Part shown: in pieces, positions 26,553 to 34,544 of the stretch
Layout: the number at the start of each line of letters is the position of its first letter
Position numbering within the stretch: the first letter of the stretch is position 1
Assembly: GCA_029243485.1 (NCBI GenBank)
Contig: JAQWRY010000088.1
Coordinates: 153,221 to 217,220, forward strand
Source: Candidatus Binatia bacterium
Lineage (GTDB): Bacteria > Desulfobacterota > Binatia > UBA12015
Reading direction: 5' to 3'
DNA length: 64,000 bases
Notes under the pieces: generated by a model
What the model saw: the letters and a program-made list of their open reading frames with translations, nothing else
The model's database searches: none
Told to the model about the DNA's origin: nothing
Position numbers and translations under genes: made by a program

Positions 26553-29365
26553 TCCGTTTTCGTCACGGGAAATTCCATCCCGTTGTACGACGCGGTTGCA
26601 CCGGTCACGGTGCCGTCTTCGTCGGTCTCAAACTGGATGGACATCTCGTCGCGCAGGAAAAGGCCGTCGCCCGCCTCCTCGATCGGTCCCTTGCCGGTTC
26701 CACGTTGGCCGACGGCCAGGACCGATTCCTGTCGCACGATCACGAGCTCGGTTCCGATTACCGGAACTTGATAGGCGCCGACGTAGCGATCGAGTCGGTG
26801 TCGGATCGGCAGCTCATGCAACTCTTTGACCGTCCATGGCAGCGTGCGTCCGGCGGTCGCCTCTCGAATGCCCGCAATCACGTCCGGTGAGATTGGATCT
26901 TCAGCGTGCCCCCAGGCGCGGCGCATGTACGTGAGCAGGCCCGCCAGGGCCTCGTCACCGAAGTGTTCGGTGTCGTCACCGTGCCCGGGCATGGTGAGGT
27001 TCCATTCCTTGCCGTCGATTTCGATGGGGCCGGTGAGACCGTCGAGCACGATGCGCACGAGCCAATCGTCGGAGTCACGTGCCCAGGGCGAGCCGGCGAG
27101 AGCGGGGGCCTGGCCCGCGAGGCCGCGACCGGTCGCGCCATGGCACGCGGCGCAGCTGTCGGCGAAGAGCTGCTTGCCGGCGGTGCGACGTTTCTCTTCG
27201 TCTGGCGAGAGCGCGCGGGCGCCGCCGGGCCGAGGGTCTCCGGGCCATGTGAATCCGCGCCGGACGCGCCGGGTGGCTTGTGCCACGTCGACGCTCGACT
27301 CGCGGTCTTCGGAAAAGAGCGGGTGTGCAGCAGGAAGCTCGACGATGCCGCCACCGGGGCTGCGCCACGCGGTTTCGAGGCCCGTGAGAAGAGCAATCTG
27401 CGCCGCGTCCGACGGCGTGGCCAACACGAGGTCGAGAACCGTGGTGGGCGGCGTTTGCGAGGGGTTCGTTTTCGCAGAGAGCTGTGCGGCGCGCGCGAGG
27501 AGCGCGAGCCACTGTCGGGTTGCGTCATCGATCTCTGCTCGCTCCGCACGCGCGACCTCGCTTTGCAGAGCGTCCGCTTCGAGCCCCGAGAGACCGGACA
27601 CGACGGCTTGCCTCGCGAGCGGGTCGCCGGGCATTCGGCCCGTCGCGAGCATCTCTTCGAGGGGGCGCTCCTCTGCGGGGAGCGCCCCGAGCGAGTGTAA
27701 TGCCTGCAGTCGAACCTCGGGGTCGTCGTCCTCTAAGAGCGGGCGCAGGGCTGTGAGGCCGCCTGCGCCGGGGTGGTAGAGGAGGGGTTCTCCGGCGCGC
27801 AGGGCGACGACCCGGACACGCGCGTCGTCGTCTCGGAGGGCCGTCTGCCAGGTGTCGACGTCGAGCTCCTCCATCCCTTCGAGAGTCCACAGCGCGTGGC
27901 GGCGACCGAGCGGGGCGAAGTCGGCTAGGCGGCGCAGAGCGGGTGCGGCCGCGGGGGATCGCTCGTGGACGAGCCGGCGTTGGGCGTGGTCGCGGACCCA
28001 GCCGTTGGGATGTTCGAGTGCGGCGATCTGGTCCCCGGTGGTTGCGAGTGACGGAGGTTGTCGCGGGAGGGGTTGGTCCTCCTTCACGATCCGCCAAAGT
28101 CGCCCCGTCGCTCCGGGCTCCTCGAGTTCGTGATTCTGTATGTACTCGCGCAGATAGTCGGACACGAACTCGGCGTGCTGAATCACGCCGCGATACATGT
28201 CGATGACCCAGATCGCGCCGTCGGGTCCGTGGTGCGCGTCGACGGGGCGGAAGCGCTCGTCTGTGGATGCGAGGAACTCGCGTTTCCCCCACTGTGGATC
28301 GTCGTAGAGGTGGTGTTCGGCGGAGAGATCAGTGCCGTCCCTCTCGACCGAGAAGCGCGCGACCGCGGAGCCTCCCGATTCGGGGACGAACGCATCGCCC
28401 ACGAACGCAGGGCCGAACTGGTCGCCGCGTTGGATCGCGAGCCCGCTGACCGCGGTCGGTCCGTTTTGGCGACCATCGGCGCGAAGGGTGCCCTTCAAGT
28501 AGGCCCGGTTCAGGCCCGGTGCGACGCGTACGCCATGCACGAACTCCCCGTCACTGAGCGGCACGTTCACGCCGGCCTTCGCGACGGGCGCTCCCGTCGC
28601 CGGTTGGCGCCTCGGGTAGTCCGCCGGGATCGCGTCCCCGTACAGGAACCCGGAGTTGTGATTGTAGTAGAGCCGTCCGTCGTCGTCCTGCGCGATGCCC
28701 CACTGGCCGCGCATCTGCGTCGGCTCGACCTGGAGGGCTTCGTCGTGAAACCGAAACCTTCGTTTCGATCGCGAATTGTAGATCCAGTTGTCGATGCCGG
28801 GGAGGAGGCCATTCTCCATGTGCTCGGGATTCGTTCTGCCCTCGGCGTACGCGGTGAGTCGGGTTTTCTCGTCGCACCGCGGCTTGGACGGGTCGGCGCC
28901 GGTCGAGCGGCAGAGCCAGAGATTCGGAGGCTCGGCGACGAGGACTCCTTCTGGGAGGACGGCGATTGCACGGGGCATCACGAGCCCGTCGAGGAACACG
29001 TGGCTCTGATCCATCCGGCCGTCGCCGTCGGTGTCCTCCAGGACGACGATGCGGCCGTTGGGGATGTCCTCGTCGTTGCCGTAGACGTCCGGCATGAAGC
29101 CGCGCATCTCGACGACGTAGAGGCGCCCTTCGTCGTCCCAGTCCATCGCGACCGGGTCTACGACCAGCGGTTCGGCGGCGACGAGTTCGGCACGGAAGCC
29201 GGGGGCGAGCCGAAACGTTGCGAGCTCGTCTTCGGGCGACAGCACCGGCGCTGGCGGAACGTCGATCGCGGCCAGGATCGCGGCTGGATCCGGGCCGCGC
29301 CAGAGACGCCAGCCGACCCAGCCGAGGGCGATCGCGACGACGAGAATGACGAGCGCGCGCTTCAC
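26549..29365 (-). CDS. membrane-bound PVC-type dehydrogenase with HEAT repeats and cytochrome c
   Basis: 938 residues. An N-terminal anchor (LVILVVAIALGWVGWRLW) is followed by a beta-propeller of the membrane-bound dehydrogenase type (APGFRAELVAAEPLVVDPVA, DWDDEGRLYVVEMRGFMPDV, GPDGAIWVIDMYRGVIQHAE). A HEAT-like helical region follows (WVRDHAQRRLVHERSPAAAP, DDPEVRLQALHSLGALPAEE), then a c-type haem domain with FADSCAACHGATGRGLAG near residue 750, and a short C-terminal beta region. Such proteins are common in Planctomycetes and occur elsewhere; they probably oxidise sugars or alcohols and pass electrons to the haem. First gene of the operon with ThuA and P450. Confidence 0.9.
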   Translation of the reverse strand: MKRALVILVVAIALGWVGWRLWRGPDPAAILAAIDVPPAPVLSPEDELATFRLAPGFRAELVAAEPLVVDPVAMDWDDEGRLYVVEMRGFMPDVYGNDEDIPNGRIVVLEDTDGDGRMDQSHVFLDGLVMPRAIAVLPEGVLVAEPPNLWLCRSTGADPSKPRCDEKTRLTAYAEGRTNPEHMENGLLPGIDNWIYNSRSKRRFRFHDEALQVEPTQMRGQWGIAQDDDGRLYYNHNSGFLYGDAIPADYPRRQPATGAPVAKAGVNVPLSDGEFVHGVRVAPGLNRAYLKGTLRADGRQNGPTAVSGLAIQRGDQFGPAFVGDAFVPESGGSAVARFSVERDGTDLSAEHHLYDDPQWGKREFLASTDERFRPVDAHHGPDGAIWVIDMYRGVIQHAEFVSDYLREYIQNHELEEPGATGRLWRIVKEDQPLPRQPPSLATTGDQIAALEHPNGWVRDHAQRRLVHERSPAAAPALRRLADFAPLGRRHALWTLEGMEELDVDTWQTALRDDDARVRVVALRAGEPLLYHPGAGGLTALRPLLEDDDPEVRLQALHSLGALPAEERPLEEMLATGRMPGDPLARQAVVSGLSGLEADALQSEVARAERAEIDDATRQWLALLARAAQLSAKTNPSQTPPTTVLDLVLATPSDAAQIALLTGLETAWRSPGGGIVELPAAHPLFSEDRESSVDVAQATRRVRRGFTWPGDPRPGGARALSPDEEKRRTAGKQLFADSCAACHGATGRGLAGQAPALAGSPWARDSDDWLVRIVLDGLTGPIEIDGKEWNLTMPGHGDDTEHFGDEALAGLLTYMRRAWGHAEDPISPDVIAGIREATAGRTLPWTVKELHELPIRHRLDRYVGAYQVPVIGTELVIVRQESVLAVGQRGTGKGPIEEAGDGLFLRDEMSIQFETDEDGTVTGATASYNGMEFPVTKTE

Positions 29366-29486
29366 GGAGTCGCTTACCTACATGTGTTGCGAGCCGTCGG
29401 CCAGCGCTGTCGGACTCGGTGGTCCGGGAAGTCAACGACGGGGCCGACCGATGCCTGGCCACGGGGGCCGGCGGGGGCCGATCTCG

Positions 29487-29520
29487 GCGAGGGGGGGCGC
29501 CCGTGGGAGCCCCCCCTCGC
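29487..29520. terminator. 12-bp stem hairpin downstream of OmpA gene
   Basis: GCGAGGGGGGGC and GCCCCCCCTCGC pair perfectly around a ten-base loop, 17 bases beyond the OmpA stop codon. There is no clear T tract, but position and stability suggest transcription termination for the OmpA unit. Confidence 0.6.
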
Positions 29521-29536
29521 GTGATCGAGTGAAGTC

Positions 29537-30490
29537 CTACTGAAGGACGAGGAGTTCGACGCGGCGGTTCTGCGCGCGGCCGTCTTCCGTGTCATTGGTG
29601 GCGACCGGGTTCGACTCGCCCATGCCGATGGCGTCGAGGCGGCTGCGTGCGACACCCTGAGCGACGAGGTAGTCGACGACAGACTCAGCGCGGCGCTGCG
29701 AGAGGCCCATGTTGTACTCGGCGGTGCCGATGGAGTCGGTGTTGCCCTCGACGGCGACGCGAACGTTCGGATCCTCGTTCAACGTGGCCGCGGCCGCGTC
29801 CAGGATCGGACGGGCATCGGCCCGGATGGCCGACTTGTCGAAGTCGAAGTTCACGCCGCGCAGGACGAGCTTACGCTTGACCGGCGGTGCCGCGGCCACC
29901 GCGACCTGCGGTACCGGGAAGACATGGCTTACGCCGATGCCTGCGAGAACGAACTGACGATCGTTGGTCGTCGCCGGGTTGGCGTCCATCGTCGTCCAGT
30001 CATAGCGGCCCCAGATGCCGACACTGGTGAGGTCGCTGATTCGGTAGGACACACCGGCGCCGGCGTTCGCGCCGCCGCCCGTGTCGGACATCGCGCCCGT
30101 CAGGTCCTTGTAGAAGCCGCCCTGGACGCCGAAATGCGTCTCAACCGGTCCGGTGACGTACGTGAGCTTTGGACCACCGGTGAAGATCACCATGGTGCCG
30201 AAGCCGCCGCCGAAGGCGGTCCCGTTGTTCCATCGTTCGGTGCCCGGCGAGAACGTGAACTGGGGCTGTCCGATCAGGGAGATCTTCAGGGCCTCGGTCA
30301 GATCCCAGCGATAGCCGCCGTAGAAACCGACGGTCGCGCCGGTGTTGCCGTCGACCGTGTCGCGGAACTTCGACAGCGAGATCATGGCACCGGTGTTGGC
30401 GCCCACCTCGGGGCCGTCAGCCGCGAAAGCGGCGGGGGCGACGACCATCGACATCAGCGCGGTCGCCAACAAAACGCTCTTGAACTTCAT
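29537..30490 (-). CDS. OmpA-family outer-membrane protein
   Basis: 317 residues. The signal peptide is MKFKSVLLATALMSMVVAPA, cleaved near AFA-AD. A beta-barrel of alternating aromatic strands follows (about residues 30-205), then a short Ala/Pro linker (VAVAAAPPVKRKL). The C-terminal OmpA peptidoglycan-binding domain has NFDFDKSAIRADARPILDAA, VEGNTDSIGTAEYNMGLSQR and NRRVELLVLQ. It should link the outer membrane to peptidoglycan. A strong GAGGAGG site precedes the ATG. Next gene upstream on this strand is the small exported protein at 30628. Confidence 0.93.
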   Translation of the reverse strand: MKFKSVLLATALMSMVVAPAAFAADGPEVGANTGAMISLSKFRDTVDGNTGATVGFYGGYRWDLTEALKISLIGQPQFTFSPGTERWNNGTAFGGGFGTMVIFTGGPKLTYVTGPVETHFGVQGGFYKDLTGAMSDTGGGANAGAGVSYRISDLTSVGIWGRYDWTTMDANPATTNDRQFVLAGIGVSHVFPVPQVAVAAAPPVKRKLVLRGVNFDFDKSAIRADARPILDAAAATLNEDPNVRVAVEGNTDSIGTAEYNMGLSQRRAESVVDYLVAQGVARSRLDAIGMGESNPVATNDTEDGRAQNRRVELLVLQ

Positions 30491-30627
30491 GTTGCCTCCT
30501 CATTTACGTTGCGTGGCGCTGCGGGCAATGGCCGCTTCGCTCACGAGACGCGTTCAACATCATTCCAGACGCCTCCGAAGATCCCTCGCCACGCCTAGGC
30601 GCGCGATCTCCGTCCTGCGCGTCGTAA

Positions 30628-30987
30628 TCAGGTCGGGTCGAGCTTGCCGCCCGGCGTCGTTCCAACGAATTGCTGCGCCGGCAGCAAGAAGGTGTCTCGT
30701 GCGTCCTGTTCTGTACCGCTCGGCAGGGTGATCGGCAGCGAGAGCACGTAGAACGCTGCACCAGCGATGCCCGCCATGAACAGGGTGGGGCGACCGATGA
30801 TCAGGTCCGTGAAGACGGCGACCGGGCCGATGGGATCGTCCTGCATGACGACGCTGGGCGCGGGAGCGATCTCTTGAATGACGATGATCTCTTCACCACC
30901 GACTTCGTCGGCCCACGCGATCGGGGCGGAAGCGATGAGTGCGAGACCGGCGACGACGGCGGCAACGGACTTGGTGAATCGGGTCAT
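30628..30987 (-). CDS. small exported membrane protein, unknown
   Basis: 119 residues. A clear signal peptide (KSVAAVVAGLALIASAPIAW, cleavage near AWA-DE) is followed by a short acidic/Val-rich segment, then one or two hydrophobic stretches (PTLFMAGIAGAAFYVLSLPI). AAGGAGAG-like Shine-Dalgarno sequence lies upstream of the ATG. It is 137 bases upstream of OmpA and likely an envelope protein expressed with it. The arrangement signal, PIGPVAVFTDLIIGRP, hydrophobic hairpin recalls small multidrug-efflux-related or stress envelope proteins, but no family was recognised. Confidence 0.7.
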   Translation of the reverse strand: MTRFTKSVAAVVAGLALIASAPIAWADEVGGEEIIVIQEIAPAPSVVMQDDPIGPVAVFTDLIIGRPTLFMAGIAGAAFYVLSLPITLPSGTEQDARDTFLLPAQQFVGTTPGGKLDPT

Positions 30988-31155
30988 GAATCTCTCCTTA
31001 CTGCCGGCTGGAATTGCCGGATTTCCCTCGTGGTATCTCAGGATTTTCGTTCTCTCTCAAGGGCCGCGCCCAAGGGATAGGCACTCGAAAGGCCGCCTCG
31101 CCCACGAAACGGGCAGAAAACTCTCAACGCACCGCGTTATTTGCTCTCTTCAGGG

Positions 31156-31596
31156 TCATTCTTGCCATTCGAAACATTGGACCTCGACCATCATCGGCAA
31201 CAAGAAGCGAACATAGAAGCTGTGGAGCTTCAGGACGCCGTGATCCTCGGTGCTCCGGTCGATGATCTCCACCCGCTCGTCTCGCTCGCAGTAGGCCCGC
31301 GCCCGCCCGTACATCTCATCCAGCGCCTCCGGGGTCGCCACGGACATGCCGAAATGGTCGAGGTGGGCGCACGACATCGGGTTGTCGTCTGCGACCAGGA
31401 AGACGAACTCCTCGTAGCTATGGGCTTTGAGCACGAGTCGCTCTCGATCGATCGTCATCGTTGGCATCTCCTCCCAGCCGAAGACGTCCGCGTAGAACGA
31501 GAGAAGGTCGGTCCGATGTCTCTTGTCGAGGGCTTCGGCGGGCATCGAGAGCGCGACGTGATTGAAGCGAGGATGGCGGGGAGCGTCGTCGGACAT
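31156..31596 (-). CDS. VOC (glyoxalase/dioxygenase) superfamily protein
   Basis: 146 residues. NHVALSMPAEALDKRHRTDL, SFYADVFGWEEMP and HLDHFGMSVATPEALDEMYG follow the paired beta-alpha-beta3 pattern of the vicinal-oxygen-chelate fold. Candidate metal ligands are His13 and His79. Members include dioxygenases, epimerases and resistance proteins; the substrate cannot be told. It lies 32 bases downstream of the truncated alcohol dehydrogenase on the same strand. Confidence 0.75.
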   Translation of the reverse strand: MSDDAPRHPRFNHVALSMPAEALDKRHRTDLLSFYADVFGWEEMPTMTIDRERLVLKAHSYEEFVFLVADDNPMSCAHLDHFGMSVATPEALDEMYGRARAYCERDERVEIIDRSTEDHGVLKLHSFYVRFLLPMMVEVQCFEWQE

Positions 31597-31628
31597 GGTG
31601 TGGCTCCTTCGTTCGATCGTTCAGCGGT

Positions 31629-31868
31629 TCAGTCGTTCGGTGAGACGAGGACCTTCCCCGCGAGCCTGCCGGCGGCGTGGGCCACTCCCGCGTACTCGTG
31701 CCCGCCGATCGAATCGGGGCGCCCCCAGCCGTCGACGACCATGTGAAGGTCCGTGCCGCAGATCCCGCAGTGGCTCACCGCGAGGAGCACCTCGCCCGAG
31801 TCGAAGGTGGGGACCGGCACCTCGGCGACCTCGACCTTGCCCTTCTTGCGATAGACGGCTGCGCGCAT
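31629..31868 (-). pseudogene. zinc alcohol dehydrogenase with large internal deletion
   Basis: 79 codons. Residues 1-60 are the start of a GroES-like MDR dehydrogenase: MRAAVYRKKGKVEVAEVPVP, SHCGICGTDLHMV (zinc-ligand Cys) and GGHEYAGV (zinc-ligand His-Glu). The chain then jumps to AHAAGRLAGKVLVSPND and a stop, which looks like the extreme C-terminus of such enzymes. About 250 residues, including the whole NAD-binding domain, are absent. It cannot be a functional dehydrogenase. An in-frame deletion relic is the simplest reading. Confidence 0.7.
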
Positions 31869-31913
31869 CCTAGTGCACCGCCGGCGGCAGGATTTGACCG
31901 CCGTGTCGGTCCG

Positions 31914-34244
31914 TTAGAACCGGTAGCTCAGTTCGCCGCCGAAGGTGCGCGGCTCGTTGTAGATCCGGGTTGCGATCCCGAACGAGGAGACGACCGGGCT
32001 CACCCACTGGAAGTAGGTCTCGTCAGTGAGGTTCTTTCCCCACAGCGCGATCTGCGCGCGGTCGTCGAGGAAATCGTACGAGAGTCGTGCGTGGAGCAGG
32101 TTGTATCCGCTCTGCGTGCCCTGCGGCACCTCGGCGCCGATGATGTGGACACGGCTCTGGTAGGACCAGTCCATCCGCGGCGTGACCCATCCCCGAAGCC
32201 ACTCCGGTCCGCCGGGGTCGACCGCGAGCGAGTACTGGACTGCGATGTGGCTCTGGAGCTGTGGTGCGTTGTTGAAGCTCTGGCCGGCGCGGTCGAGCTG
32301 CGTGCCGTCGAGCGAGCTGATGCCGATGAACTCGTCGAACTCTGTGTAGAGCAAGCCGACGGAGCCGTGCAGCTGGAGTCCGTCGATCGGTATCGTGAGC
32401 AGCTCGAGTTCGGCGCCGTGGGACGTCGCCTTCGCGCCGTTCAGCGTCGTTTGCTCGATGTCGGGTATGCCGTCGCCATTCTGGTCGCCGACGTCGACTT
32501 GCGTCGTCACCTGGATGTCGTCGTAGTTGTTGTAGAAGACCGACGCATTCAACGTGGCGAGCTGGTCGAAAGCGATCGTCTTGAATCCCCACTCGTAGGA
32601 GTCGAGGTACTCGGGCTCGAATTGGTCGAGGCTGGTCGCGACCGGGTTGAGCACGCCGTTGAAGCCGCCTCCGCGGAAGCCGCGCGAGTACGTGAAGTAC
32701 GTCATGAAGTGGTCGACCGGGGTGCCGTCGAGGAGGTCTTCGGGGAGAGTGGCGGCGATGGTGCCCATCGGTGTCCAGGCCGTGAAGATAACAGAGTCGT
32801 CCTGGTTGAGCGTGGGCGGGTCGTCGGTTCGGGGGTCGGTGTTCTGCGCGAAGAGCCCCTTCTTGTCCTCGGTGTAGCGGCCGCCGCCGGTCAGGCTGAG
32901 CCAGTCGGTCACGTCGAGGGTGCCCTGCGTGTAGAGGGCCCAGCTCCAGTTGTCGATTTCGCGTAGGTTCAGCGAGACGATGTTCAGCACCTCGGGGACG
33001 ACCGTGAGGGTCTGGGCGTCGCGGCCGTTTTCCCAGAACCCGAACGCGCCGGCCACGAACTGGATGCGGTCGTCCCAGAGGCTGCCGTTCACCTGCAGTT
33101 CCTGGCTGACCTGCTGTTGGCTGCCCGGAAGCCCGTCGTGGACGCCGCCGCCGACACCGGCGCGGAAGACGGCCTCGGCGGTGCTGCCGTCGTTGTCGAG
33201 TCGCAGCCGTGGAGCCTGTTGCCGCCACGAGCCGATGTACTTGAAGACGTAGTCCTCCAGGGGTCCGCTCGAGGGGTCCCATGCGATCGTGCCCCACGTT
33301 CCGTAGCTCTGGACGTCGGAGATGCCGTCGATGTTCGACGCGCCGTCGAACGGCGACGTGGACTCGCACGCCGGCTGCAAGCCACTCACGAGGTTGCCGA
33401 TCGTGCCGCCACCGATGTAGACGCACTCTTGTAGGCGCCCGTGGTTGTGGTCGCGCGACCAGGAGCCGCTCACGTCGATCGTGACGTCTTCGATCGGGAG
33501 GATGCGAACCGAGCCGAGGAACGAGAGTGAGTTTCGGTTGCTCTCCCACCGGTCGTACTGCCGATTGAATGCGTACCCGCGGGTGTTGTTTGTCGACACG
33601 GAGAGACGCGTGAAGACCTTGTCCTCGACAATCGGCAGATTGACCATCGCTTGCGTGTAGAGTTGGCCGAGGCTGCCGGGGCGGAGGAGGGCGAAGCCCT
33701 CGAGCTCTGGCTGTGGCTTCACGGTGGAGATGCTCACGGCGCCGCCGACAGTGTTCTTTCCGAAGAGCGTTCCCTGCGGGCCGCGGAGGACTTCGATCTG
33801 TCGTACGTCCAGAACGTCGATGAGCGTGCCGATCGCGCGCGGAAGGAACACGCCGTCTACGTAGATGCCGACGCCGGGGTCGAAGGCGATCGACGCAGAC
33901 TGCGGTGTGCCCACACCGCGGATCACGATGTCGGCGGCTTGGCCGTCACTCGGTGTCGAGATGCGTAGGTTGGGGACGAGCTGCTGGATGTCCTCCAGTC
34001 GAGTGACGCCGGTCTCGCGCATTTCGGTGGCGCCCACGACGCTGACGGATACCGGCGTGTCCTCCAGGAACTCTGCACGCTTTCGCGCTTGCACGACGAT
34101 CTCCTCGACGCGTGCGGTGTGATGCGCCGCGGTCGAGGCGGGTGCGGCGTCCTGAGCGGCCGCTGACGCTGGGATGGCAAGAGTGACGCATATCAAGAGA
34201 AGCCGAGTACAGTTGCGGAGCTTTGCGGTTTGCGAGCCGAACAT
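31914..34244 (-). CDS. TonB-dependent outer-membrane receptor
   Basis: 776 residues. The signal peptide region ends near PASAAAQD. The plug starts VEEIVVQARKRAEFLEDTPV and contains GIYVDGVFLPRAIGTLIDVL and EVLRGPQGTLFGKNTVGGAV. The 22-strand barrel ends in FGGELSYRF with the required C-terminal aromatic. The sub-type resembles CirA/Fiu-like and sphingomonad-type receptors used for siderophores or large organics. It is paralogous to, and divergent from, the receptor at 34545. No TonB/ExbBD genes are in the window, so energy comes from elsewhere in the genome. Ligand unknown. Confidence 0.93.
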   Translation of the reverse strand: MFGSQTAKLRNCTRLLLICVTLAIPASAAAQDAAPASTAAHHTARVEEIVVQARKRAEFLEDTPVSVSVVGATEMRETGVTRLEDIQQLVPNLRISTPSDGQAADIVIRGVGTPQSASIAFDPGVGIYVDGVFLPRAIGTLIDVLDVRQIEVLRGPQGTLFGKNTVGGAVSISTVKPQPELEGFALLRPGSLGQLYTQAMVNLPIVEDKVFTRLSVSTNNTRGYAFNRQYDRWESNRNSLSFLGSVRILPIEDVTIDVSGSWSRDHNHGRLQECVYIGGGTIGNLVSGLQPACESTSPFDGASNIDGISDVQSYGTWGTIAWDPSSGPLEDYVFKYIGSWRQQAPRLRLDNDGSTAEAVFRAGVGGGVHDGLPGSQQQVSQELQVNGSLWDDRIQFVAGAFGFWENGRDAQTLTVVPEVLNIVSLNLREIDNWSWALYTQGTLDVTDWLSLTGGGRYTEDKKGLFAQNTDPRTDDPPTLNQDDSVIFTAWTPMGTIAATLPEDLLDGTPVDHFMTYFTYSRGFRGGGFNGVLNPVATSLDQFEPEYLDSYEWGFKTIAFDQLATLNASVFYNNYDDIQVTTQVDVGDQNGDGIPDIEQTTLNGAKATSHGAELELLTIPIDGLQLHGSVGLLYTEFDEFIGISSLDGTQLDRAGQSFNNAPQLQSHIAVQYSLAVDPGGPEWLRGWVTPRMDWSYQSRVHIIGAEVPQGTQSGYNLLHARLSYDFLDDRAQIALWGKNLTDETYFQWVSPVVSSFGIATRIYNEPRTFGGELSYRF

Positions 34245-34544
34245 TCACCCTCCCATTGCTGCTACGGCGGGCATACTCGCGATTGTGGTCGAGACGCAAC
34301 CCGGCGACATCGGGCGTCGCTGTCTGGGCGTCCGCGCTACGTTTCGACACTTTCTGGCGGACACACGGTCCGCATGACGTCTCAGGGCCGGATTCAGTCG
34401 CCCCCATTGATTCCGCGCAGGGATTGACTCTGAACGTTTAGGCCCGGACCGATTCTCTCTGCGAGACAGCGCGGCGGCCCGCTTGACCTTTGGATACGAC
34501 CGGTACATGCGTTGCGCTCTCTCGAACCCAAAAGGGGCACCCAC
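34245..34544. promoter_or_regulatory. divergent region between two TonB-dependent receptor genes
   Basis: 300 bases with no convincing gene. It must hold promoters for both receptors. A weak sigma-70-like pair for the rightward gene is TTGACC at 34483-34488 and TACATG at 34504-34509 (spacer 15). An alternative -35-like TTGACT is at 34424-34429. No Fur-box-like palindrome was seen. Confidence 0.35.

Noticed and set aside
28058-29524. 488-codon plus-strand frame opposite the haem-c dehydrogenase
   Set aside because: Composition of a GC-skew shadow with no motifs; the minus strand has the propeller and haem sites.
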